A DNA stretch of 64,000 bases from Lewinellaceae bacterium (GTDB lineage: Bacteria > Bacteroidota > Bacteroidia > Chitinophagales > Saprospiraceae): NCBI GenBank assembly GCA_020636405.1, contig JACJXW010000004.1, positions 1,674,001-1,738,000 on the forward strand, given 5' to 3'. Positions 25,725 to 33,261 of the stretch are shown here, in pieces. The notes under the pieces were generated by a model that had not been told where the DNA came from, did not search any database, and worked only from the letters and a program-made list of their open reading frames with translations. Within the stretch, counting starts at the first letter, position 1. The number at the start of each line of letters is the position of its first letter. The position numbers were made by a program, and so were the translations under genes.

Positions 25725-26356
25725 GTTTGTGTAGTTTATTGACAATAGAATGTTGTTTGCTGGCTCTTGCATCTCCCCGCTTCATACACTCCCGGGCGAA
25801 GCCGCTACCGTCAGAGTTTCTCCGGTGGAGTTCTGCTTTGCTTGTACGTTTCGAACTGAGGTTTGTTGCGATGGGGTTCCATCATCGCTAATAAGGAGAA
25901 AGATCTGTTTGGATATAAGGCTTCGCCTTTGTCAAGTCGCTTTTTTTCGGTAAATACCCAACTTACCTTAGCCCGGAACCGGCATCGAGCTGCCAGGCCA
26001 GGGCTTTGACCCGGAAGAACGGGTGTTTAACCTGAAGTAGGGTAGATAGAAGCAAAATCTCTTGTGAATGATATTTCCTCTCAAACGTGGCCACAATTCC
26101 AGGAAGGGGGGGTAGTGTGGTTGGAATGTGACGGATAACCAGGTGCGTGCTTATTATTTCATTGAAAACTCCATTCGTTACCGGTTTATCTCGTTATGGA
26201 GAAATGGCAATGCTGTCTTTTTTTAAAGTCGCAATAGGGTTTACTAAAAAAGCAAAATAATGTTACAGTTTTGAGGAGAAAATTATAGGGCGGAAAACTG
26301 GCATCACTTTGAAGTACTGCACCAGCCGCCTGTTTTCGATGGATACCGGGCTCGGC
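25725..26356. other. 632-bp promoter-bearing spacer upstream of wza
   Basis: No convincing gene. It separates the exopolysaccharide locus from the next minus-strand gene and should contain the main promoter of wza-wzc, but I find no exact TAnnTTTG element on the minus strand. The ACTACCCCCC motif lies at 26107-26116. A minus-strand frame downstream of the motif stays open for about 48 codons without an ATG; I do not regard it as a gene. Confidence 0.5.
26107..26116 (-). promoter_or_regulatory. ACTACCCCCC motif upstream of wza
   Basis: The third copy of the motif (here with seven C, 26106-26116), followed by TTCCTGG on the coding strand, about 380 bp before the wza start and 240 bp past the preceding stop codon. 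Confidence 0.45.
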
Positions 26357-28744
26357 CTACGGCTTGCTGATCAGGAGGCTGGCGGCTCCGGCGGCCGTAT
26401 AGGCGGCGCCGGCCAGTATCATTACCCAGGAAAACCCCAGCTCAACGGCGATGATAGTGGCCAGGGCAGTACTGATCACCGAGAAATATCCGTTGACCCC
26501 CCACGCCCAAGGAATGCCCCCTTTGTTTTTTTCCGACAAGTACCGGATTCCAAGCGGAAAAGGCATGCCCATCAGAAAGCCCAACGGGGCAATGAGCAAT
26601 AGCAAAAGCGCCAGTTTAGCGGTTGTTCCTAGGCCCACTGCACCGTGCAGGGCAGGAAGTACCAGAAAGGTATATACAGCAAGCAACAGCGCAATGGCCA
26701 GCGGAAGGAGTACCGCTTTTCGGGAAACGGCGCCCCAGCGGGAAGAATACCAACTACCCGCGCCGGAAGCGATCAGTAACCCGCTGAGCGCCAAAGCCGT
26801 AGCGAAAATAGGCCTGCCCAGGAACAGGGTGAGCTGCTGAATGAGAATGATCTCCACGAACATGAACCCCAGGCCGATGCTCCCGAAATAGGCCAGTGCC
26901 CATCCGCTTACCTGTCTTCGGGCGCCAACCCGGAACAAGGGCAGGAGGATCAGCACTGCTGCGATGACGAAGATCTGCAAGAAGGTGAGCAGCACGATGA
27001 GGTACCCGATCTCCAGGAAAGGCAGGTTCTGTCTGCCCCATTGACGGGCCAGCGCCGGCAGGCTTTTCCAGCGGAGGAACTGAGAGAAATAGGGCCGCTC
27101 GTCGGTGGCGGGCCGTACGTTCAGGGCGTAGCGCCGGTAAAATTTTTCACGCTCCGGCGAAAGGAGGGCATCGGTGTAGCCAAACAGGAAGGTGTCCTGC
27201 AACTGGTTGTATTGCTGCCGTTCTCCGGATTGCAGCCCGGGTAAGAGGAGAGGGTCGAAAGACATCTGCTCACAAAAGGCCCGGGTGTCGGCCACCTCCC
27301 GGGCGGTGAAAGGGGCTTTCTTGAGCACGAAGGTGATGGTGCCCCAACTCCGGATAGCAATAAGGTGCTGTTGCGGTTCGCCGATGCCTTCTGCGTCGAG
27401 CACTTCCACCAACGTCGCCAGGGCCTTGAGCGGGTTGCGCAGGGGATAGTCCAGCCAGCTGCTGATGGTGGCCATGCCTTCCGGATCCAGCCGGGCCCAA
27501 ATGTCCTGAAAGGCTTCCCTCGTCATCAGGTATTGTTCCTGTAGGGCGTTCAGGCCGGCCGTTCCTCCGAAAGTGCTGACCATGGGCAGAAGGATCAGGT
27601 TGTAGGTATTGGTATCGGCCATCAGGAACGTGCGGGCATCCAACTGGTGGGCTTCGACAGCCGGATGGAAGATCAGGCTGTCCGTTTCGGCCGCCAGTTC
27701 CTTCCTCATTAGGGAAAAGATCACGGGGTTGGCTTCCACCATGTGGACTTTCAGCGGTTGATGGGCCAGGGCGTGAGCTACCTGTTCGCCGGTGCCGGCG
27801 TGAAGAGCGAGCACCTTCCCGGGATGCTGTAGGCGGAAGGGCAGGGCGCCGGCCGTAAAGTCGAGGATGTGGACCTGGCCGGGCGCCGGCGCCGGCACAA
27901 TTGCTCCAACCCATTCTCCATTGCTGAATAGGGCCTTCCGGACGGGTAAGGGGCCATCGTAGTTGAGGCTAAGGGCAGGGCCATACCTCAGTGCCGGTGA
28001 GGAGACGGCCTGAATAAGCCCGTATGGGCTGCTCCTTTCCAGTTCAATCTTCGATTCGGGCAACAACAGCGTTTTACTGATTCCTTTAAATTCGGAAGGT
28101 TGAAGGCGGGGGGGGCGGAAAATGGCCAGAACCACCAGCGCACAGGACAGCGCAGCGGTTATCCTCCAGCGAGCAGTCCACGTACCCTGAAAAGCAATAA
28201 AGCCGCCCAGAAGAGGTAACAGGGCGGCCAGGCCGGGCAGTTCACCAGGCATGAACAACCCCAGCAACCCCAGCCCGATCAGCCCTCCGGCCCCGGAGCC
28301 CAGCAGGTCGGCAAAATAGAGCCCGCCGATCTGCCGGGAAAAGCGGACAAAGGCAAGGCCAATAGCCAGGGCTGCCAAAAAGAAGGGAATAAAAAAGAGG
28401 AGATAGGTTGCCAAAAGCCGGTAGGCCTGGCGAAAATCGTTGAACAGCAGGTAAGTGTCGAACCGTATCGCCGGATGCTGGGCAAGGCCGCACACTCCGG
28501 CCATAGTCGCCCCACAGAGGAATAACAACAGGGGAAAGGCTCGCTCAAAGGCTCGCAGCAGCCGTTCTTCGAAAAGGGCCAGAAATGTTCCCGCCGCTCC
28601 AAAACCCAGCATGGCTACTGAAATGGCCATGTAGGCGAAATGATACCATTGCGTGATGGAAAAAATCTGCATGAGCCCCAGCTCGAAGGCGAGCACCGCA
28701 GCAGAAAGCAATCCAATAGCGAGGGCATATCTTAGAGGAGGCAT
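26357..28744 (-). CDS. Spermidine-synthase-like multi-pass membrane protein
   Basis: A 795-residue protein with two blocks of membrane helices (about residues 1-225 and 575-795) around a central soluble Rossmann domain (about 240-540). The soluble part reads GQVHILDFTAGALPFRLQH and VHMVEANPVIFSL, in the place of the SAM-binding region of spermidine synthases, then YNLILLPMVSTFGG. Membrane-bound homologues of aminopropyltransferases are widespread but few have a tested activity. I start at the ATG at 28744 (MPPLRYALAIG), just before the first helix; the ATG at 28789 adds a polar stretch overlapping repeat-like DNA. Polyamine synthesis is possible, not shown. Confidence 0.75.
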   Translation of the reverse strand: MPPLRYALAIGLLSAAVLAFELGLMQIFSITQWYHFAYMAISVAMLGFGAAGTFLALFEERLLRAFERAFPLLLFLCGATMAGVCGLAQHPAIRFDTYLLFNDFRQAYRLLATYLLFFIPFFLAALAIGLAFVRFSRQIGGLYFADLLGSGAGGLIGLGLLGLFMPGELPGLAALLPLLGGFIAFQGTWTARWRITAALSCALVVLAIFRPPRLQPSEFKGISKTLLLPESKIELERSSPYGLIQAVSSPALRYGPALSLNYDGPLPVRKALFSNGEWVGAIVPAPAPGQVHILDFTAGALPFRLQHPGKVLALHAGTGEQVAHALAHQPLKVHMVEANPVIFSLMRKELAAETDSLIFHPAVEAHQLDARTFLMADTNTYNLILLPMVSTFGGTAGLNALQEQYLMTREAFQDIWARLDPEGMATISSWLDYPLRNPLKALATLVEVLDAEGIGEPQQHLIAIRSWGTITFVLKKAPFTAREVADTRAFCEQMSFDPLLLPGLQSGERQQYNQLQDTFLFGYTDALLSPEREKFYRRYALNVRPATDERPYFSQFLRWKSLPALARQWGRQNLPFLEIGYLIVLLTFLQIFVIAAVLILLPLFRVGARRQVSGWALAYFGSIGLGFMFVEIILIQQLTLFLGRPIFATALALSGLLIASGAGSWYSSRWGAVSRKAVLLPLAIALLLAVYTFLVLPALHGAVGLGTTAKLALLLLLIAPLGFLMGMPFPLGIRYLSEKNKGGIPWAWGVNGYFSVISTALATIIAVELGFSWVMILAGAAYTAAGAASLLISKP

Positions 28745-28874
28745 GTGGCCGTGAATTCGTTTGTTCGTGGATATATATCCTGGCAGCATTCAACTGGAAA
28801 AATTCCGACTTCTGCATTCCGACTTCCGACTTTATGGCGCCGCTTGCGGCAATAAACCGTTCCACTGCCCAGGC

Positions 28875-29579
28875 TCACTCCCGGGTAAACGGCACAAAGC
28901 GCACCGGGAAGAGGGACTTCGTTTTAATTTGTCCACCTTTCTTTTCCACCAGCATAAGGGTTTGTACCATAAAAGGGGAGCCAATGGGGATGATCATTAT
29001 CCCTCCGGGCTTCAATTGTTCGACCAGCGGCGGCGGGATAAACTCGGCGGCGGCGGTGACGACGATGGCATCGTAGGGCGCATGTTCTTTCCAACCGTGG
29101 TAACCATCGCCAAAGCGAACCTGTACGTTGTCATAGCCTAGTTTTTGCAGGCGCTTTGTGGCCTGGCCCGCCAGTTCCTCGACGATCTCTATCGTATAGG
29201 CTTTATCGACGATCTTCGCCAGCACTGCCGCCTGATATCCTGAGCCGGTGCCGATCTCGAGGACCCGGAAATCAGGTTTGGGCCGGATAGCTTCGGTCAT
29301 GTAACCGACGATATAGGGTTGTGAGATCGTCTGCCCGTAGCCAATGGGCAGCGGGCCATCGTCGTAGGCCCGGCTGCGCAGATTCTCGGGAACAAACAGG
29401 TGGCGGGGCACAGTGCGCATGGCGTTCAGGGTGGCCTTATCCGTAATGCCCCGGCCGGCTATCTGGTATTGTACCATTTCTTCCCTTTTTTTCTGGTAGG
29501 CATCCTGGGAGAACAGAAGGGGAGAGGCCGTAAGGAGCAGTCCCGCAGCTATTGCCATGTGGTAGATCTTCCTTTTCAT
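28875..29579 (-). CDS. pcm: Protein-L-isoaspartate O-methyltransferase with signal peptide
   Basis: A 234-residue SAM-dependent methyltransferase that repairs L-isoaspartyl residues in aged proteins. Family signatures: VPRHLFVPENLRSRAYDDGP, GYGQTISQPYIVGYMTEA, motif I RVLEIGTGSGYQAAVLA and the late motif LKPGGIMIIPIG. Unusually it begins with a typical cleavable signal sequence (KRKIYHMAIAAGLLLTASPL, ending LFSQ), predicting a periplasmic or extracellular location. It lies 10 bp downstream of the PflX-like gene and is probably in its operon. If exported, it would need SAM outside the cytoplasm, so either the signal acts as an anchor or the enzyme has another role. Confidence 0.9.
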   Translation of the reverse strand: MKRKIYHMAIAAGLLLTASPLLFSQDAYQKKREEMVQYQIAGRGITDKATLNAMRTVPRHLFVPENLRSRAYDDGPLPIGYGQTISQPYIVGYMTEAIRPKPDFRVLEIGTGSGYQAAVLAKIVDKAYTIEIVEELAGQATKRLQKLGYDNVQVRFGDGYHGWKEHAPYDAIVVTAAAEFIPPPLVEQLKPGGIMIIPIGSPFMVQTLMLVEKKGGQIKTKSLFPVRFVPFTRE

Positions 29580-29589
29580 GATCGTTGTT

Positions 29590-30546
29590 TTAAAAGGGCA
29601 TCATCTGTCGCCGTGGCGCCCGCTGGTCGAAGCGGTGCAGGCCTGCCTGGGTGGCCAGCGTGTAGGCTGCCGCCAGTTCTTGCTCGTTGAGGCGGCGGTT
29701 GATCTCAGCGTACTTTTCGGTGTTTACCTTGCCGGCAGGGAAATACTGCCCCATGAGGTTGACATAGGTGTCTACGGAGATGCGCCGGGCGAGGAAACGC
29801 ATGATGCGGGCGGTTTCATCCAGTGCGGAAGGCATCACCAGGTGCCGCACCAACAGGCCGCGGCGGGCTAAGCCCTGCTTGTCAATAACCAGGTTGCCTA
29901 CCTGGCGGTGCATCTCCCGGATGGCTGCCCGGGCGGTTGCCGGGTATTGGGCAGATTTCAGGTAGCGTTTGGCCTTTTTCTCACTCCAGTACTTGAAGTC
30001 GGGCATATAAATGTCAACGATCCCGTCCAGCAGTTGCAGGCTTTCCAATGCGTCAAAGGCGCTGGTGTTGTAAACGATGGGCAGGTGAAGCCCCCCTTCG
30101 ATGGCGTAGGGCAGGGCTTCCAGCAATTGAGGGACGATGTGCTCGGGCGTCACCCAGTTGATGTTGTGGCAGCCCCGGGCTTGCAGTTCCAGCATTATTT
30201 CCGCCAGGCGCTCCGGCCCGGCCTCCACGCCCGCAGGTTGCTGGCTGATGTCGTAGTTCTGGCAGAAAACACAGTGCAGGTTGCAGGAGGCAAAGAAAAT
30301 GGCGCCACTGCCGAACCACCCCCGCAGGCAGTCTTCTTCGCCCTGATGAGGGAAGTAACTGGATACCCTGGCGTACCGCCCGAGGCGGCATACTTTGGTT
30401 TCTCCTTTAAGCCGGTTGATACCGCATTCCCATGGGCAGGCCCGGCAACGTTCCAGCCCGGCAACGGCCCGTTCGGCTCGCCGCTCTAGTTCGCCCGACC
30501 GGTGCAATGCGATGTAACGGGGGATGTAGTCCTCTTCGAATGCCAT
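29590..30546 (-). CDS. Radical SAM protein, PflX-like
   Basis: A 318-residue radical SAM protein of the pyruvate formate-lyase-activase-like PflX group. An N-terminal cysteine set (CRACPWECGINR) is followed by the cluster-binding CxxxCxxC as SCNLHCVFCQNYDIS near residue 100. Downstream are the barrel segments GCHNINWVTPEHIVPQLLE, LPIVYNTSAFD and DIYMPDFKYW. The 4Fe-4S cluster reduces SAM to make the 5'-deoxyadenosyl radical. The target protein of PflX homologues is not established. The pcm gene follows after 10 bp; I see no formate-lyase gene nearby. Confidence 0.88.
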   Translation of the reverse strand: MAFEEDYIPRYIALHRSGELERRAERAVAGLERCRACPWECGINRLKGETKVCRLGRYARVSSYFPHQGEEDCLRGWFGSGAIFFASCNLHCVFCQNYDISQQPAGVEAGPERLAEIMLELQARGCHNINWVTPEHIVPQLLEALPYAIEGGLHLPIVYNTSAFDALESLQLLDGIVDIYMPDFKYWSEKKAKRYLKSAQYPATARAAIREMHRQVGNLVIDKQGLARRGLLVRHLVMPSALDETARIMRFLARRISVDTYVNLMGQYFPAGKVNTEKYAEINRRLNEQELAAAYTLATQAGLHRFDQRAPRRQMMPF

Positions 30547-30656
30547 AGCGCCTCATTTAAATTACCGCAACAGGAAGGATAAAGTCCCATTCAATATAAG
30601 AGGAAAGAGCAGCAATGTAAATGAGGAAAGTCATTTTCAACTATGGCATCTCCAGG

Positions 30657-31766
30657 TCAACTTTTTTGCGAATAGTGAAACCCCAGCTCCTCCTTCAGCT
30701 CTTTCGGCAATTCCGGTAGTTCCGAGCGTGGGATCAACAGGGTGGAAATGTTGTGCAGGTCCTTGAAGATATGGTGTTTCACGGCTGTAGCGTGCAGGTA
30801 GTCATAACCGCTGGAACCGCCGGTGCCCACCTTCCGGCCCAGCATGCGGAGCACCATCTGTGCGTGGCGGTAGCGCCAGGAGGTCAGCATCTCATCGATA
30901 TCCATCAGGCGCATGAGCAGGTTGAAAGGCATCTGGAGGATGGGTTCGTCCCGGTAAAGATTGATCAGCAGGGCGGCGATGGATGCTTTGTAGGAAAGGC
31001 GCAGCTTCCCTTCCCGGCGCATCTGGCGGTGGGCCTCCGGATCGAGTACCGACTGGAAGTAGGTATCCGTACTGCCCAGCATTTGCAGGCGCATTTGCTT
31101 TTTTTCCGGGGTGAGGTACTCGGTGTTTTGGATGGCGGCCCGTTCCCGCTTCAGCATGTTCTGCACGGCCGAACGGTAGTATTCCAGGAAATTGAAACCC
31201 CGGAATTCCAAAAAGGGGGTTCGCTCCAACCAGGCTTCCACTACGTCGAACAGGGTGCCCCCCGCCTCCATTTTTTCCAGTTCCCGGCGCTGGTCATCGG
31301 TGAATACCACCATGTAAGAAGCTTCGTTGTACGTCAGCCGCTGACCCGGCTCCAGGCCCAGCATCACTTCTACCTTGCGGAACTGAAAACTTTGAAAACC
31401 GGAGGCCGGAAATAAGTAATTGCGGAAGTCGAGGAAGTCCAATGGCGTCATAGACTCCATGATCCGGATCTGTTGGATGAGCAGTTTCTGGATCTCGACG
31501 ACCCGTTCCAGGCGAGCTACGGCCGTGCCGATGTTGCGCTCATCCACCCACTGTTTTTCGAACATTTCGGTGACGGAAGCCAGCTCGTGGATGATCTGCT
31601 TGAACCAAAGCTCGTAAACCTGGTGGACAATGATGAACAGCATCTCGTCGTGGGCCGGTTTCTCCTCCAGTTCCGCCGAGCGGGGATGCTGGGCGTTGAG
31701 TATCTTTTCCAGCTCGAGGTAGCCCTGATAGTGAATGGTCGTGTACTTGTTGGTTGCGTCTGGCAT
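30657..31766 (-). CDS. kynA: Tryptophan 2,3-dioxygenase
   Basis: A 369-residue heme enzyme that opens the indole ring of L-tryptophan to N-formylkynurenine, the first step of the kynurenine pathway. Signatures: KPAHDEMLFIIVHQVYELWF (substrate/heme pocket with His and Phe), FLDFRNYLFPASGFQSFQFR and the C-terminal GTGGSSGYDYLHAT loop. The reading frame is open further upstream, but the start at 31766 (MPDATNKYTTIHYQGYL) matches family length; the upstream extension would run into the acyltransferase gene. No other kynurenine-pathway gene is in the window. Confidence 0.95.
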   Translation of the reverse strand: MPDATNKYTTIHYQGYLELEKILNAQHPRSAELEEKPAHDEMLFIIVHQVYELWFKQIIHELASVTEMFEKQWVDERNIGTAVARLERVVEIQKLLIQQIRIMESMTPLDFLDFRNYLFPASGFQSFQFRKVEVMLGLEPGQRLTYNEASYMVVFTDDQRRELEKMEAGGTLFDVVEAWLERTPFLEFRGFNFLEYYRSAVQNMLKRERAAIQNTEYLTPEKKQMRLQMLGSTDTYFQSVLDPEAHRQMRREGKLRLSYKASIAALLINLYRDEPILQMPFNLLMRLMDIDEMLTSWRYRHAQMVLRMLGRKVGTGGSSGYDYLHATAVKHHIFKDLHNISTLLIPRSELPELPKELKEELGFHYSQKS

Positions 31767-31878
31767 GGTTAGGGAATTTGAATAGGAGTCCTCCCGAATA
31801 TTGCGCGAATCTGGCCTCAAAATGAGCCTAATTCGTGTATTTCGAAAAACTCCCCTTTGTTTTATGTATTGAATGCGT

Positions 31879-32982
31879 TTATACCTTGATGTATATCTTC
31901 TTTTTCCACAACCACCATCCCGCTGCCCAGCACACCATCGTGAAGGCCAGAGCAAAGGCCAAAGAGCCGATGTAGGGCCCCATCCATTCAAACAAAGAAA
32001 GATAAGTATACCGGAACAGGGACATGCCCCCATCCACCCGTATAAAGTGCATGAAAATAGCCAGATATTCGGAGAGGAGATAGAGGAACAGCGCATTCAT
32101 GCCCATGACCAGGAAGAAGGTGTAATTCACCCTGCGGGCCGCAAGGTTGGTGGTGTACAGGATCACTGCCATGGCCAGCAGGTCGAGCCCGACGGTGAGC
32201 AGTACATACGAACTGGTCCATAGCTTCTTGTTAATGGGGAAACCGAAATTCCACACATAAGCGGCAAACAGGAGCGCCAGCCCGGCCAGCATCGTTTTGG
32301 CGATCTTCTCATAATCGATCTCCCCCCGCACCAGGTAGGCTCCGAATAGATAACCGGCGATAACGTTTACCACCGAGGGCAACGTGCTCAGTAATCCTTC
32401 CGGGTCGAACGGAATTCCCTCGCCCATGTAGAGGTGGCCTTCTCCGAGCAGGAATCGGTCCAGTTTCAGGACGGCGTTACCTTCCAGGCTGTAGTCGCCA
32501 AAGATGGAGAGAAGGGCCCAATAAACCAAAAGAAAGGCGGCCGACCAGGCCCACAGCGCCCGCTCCGACAGGAAATGGATCATGATCGATGCAATAAAAT
32601 AACAAAGGGCAATACGCTGCAGAACCCCGGGAATGCGCGTCTCCGAGAAAGGAATGGGGAGCAGGCTTCCCCCGTCCGACCATTTAAAGAAGGGTACCCA
32701 GTACATCAGATACCCCAGCAGGAAAAGGATAATGGTCCGGCGCAGGATCTTAGCGAAATAGGCACTGAAGGGTTTGTCCTCCCACTTTCGGTTGGCAAAT
32801 ACCAGGGCGTTACCCACAGCAAAGAGGAAAGAAGGGAAAACCAGGTCGGTGGGGGTAAACCCATGCCAGTTGGCGTGCAGCAATGGGGAAATGGTGGCTG
32901 ACCAGTCTCCAGGTGTATTGACGATGATCATGAGGAAAATGGTCATTCCGCGGAATGCGTCGAGGGCTTCAAATCTTTTCAT
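31879..32982 (-). CDS. HGSNAT-like acyltransferase (DUF5009/DUF1624 type)
   Basis: A 367-residue inner-membrane protein with about ten helices. The start KRFEALDAFRGMTIFLMIIV, followed by NTPGDWSATISPLLHANWHG and TPTDLVFPSFLFAVG, is the hallmark of the family related to heparan-alpha-glucosaminide N-acetyltransferase; the conserved His in the first periplasmic loop (NWHG) carries the acetyl group in the human enzyme. It likely moves an acetyl group from acetyl-CoA across the membrane to a sugar amine, such as GlcN derivatives from cell-wall recycling. It is monocistronic as far as can be seen. Confidence 0.85.
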   Translation of the reverse strand: MKRFEALDAFRGMTIFLMIIVNTPGDWSATISPLLHANWHGFTPTDLVFPSFLFAVGNALVFANRKWEDKPFSAYFAKILRRTIILFLLGYLMYWVPFFKWSDGGSLLPIPFSETRIPGVLQRIALCYFIASIMIHFLSERALWAWSAAFLLVYWALLSIFGDYSLEGNAVLKLDRFLLGEGHLYMGEGIPFDPEGLLSTLPSVVNVIAGYLFGAYLVRGEIDYEKIAKTMLAGLALLFAAYVWNFGFPINKKLWTSSYVLLTVGLDLLAMAVILYTTNLAARRVNYTFFLVMGMNALFLYLLSEYLAIFMHFIRVDGGMSLFRYTYLSLFEWMGPYIGSLAFALAFTMVCWAAGWWLWKKKIYIKV

Positions 32983-33091
32983 GTGGATGGCTTTCGTTTT
33001 GCCACCAAAATAGGGAATTCAAAAGAGAGGAAAAAAGCAAAGTCGAAATGTAAAGCGCCATGGAGCATAAATAAATGGGATCAACAAAAAA

Positions 33092-33128
33092 ATGGCGCTC
33101 CATCTTGCATGTGAAGGTAGAGCGCCAT
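33092..33128. terminator. Hairpin with repeated AGCGCCAT words
   Basis: ATGGCGCTC (33092-33100) pairs with GAGCGCCAT (33120-33128) across 19 nt. A further AGCGCCATGGAG copy at 33054-33065 can pair with the same left arm, so alternative structures are possible. It lies in the gap between the acyltransferase start and the stop of the Cys-repeat gene and may end transcription of neither or either. Confidence 0.35.
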
Positions 33129-33261
33129 GTAGATTCCCCATTATAATATAAGTGCACCGCAAATTAAAAAGAGTCCACCGGGGCAACCTGTACAAATCTT
33201 GCAAAGATTAGCACAAATCTTCCATTTTGGCTCTTAATCATTGCCTTGCCCTTGTTTGGGC

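Noticed and set aside
25725..26356. A gene in the wza upstream region
   Set aside because: A minus-strand frame stays open for about 48 codons but has no ATG and no recognisable feature.
31767..32096. N-terminal extension of tryptophan 2,3-dioxygenase
   Set aside because: The added 110 residues overlap the acyltransferase gene in another frame and are not in the family; the ATG at 31766 gives the normal length.
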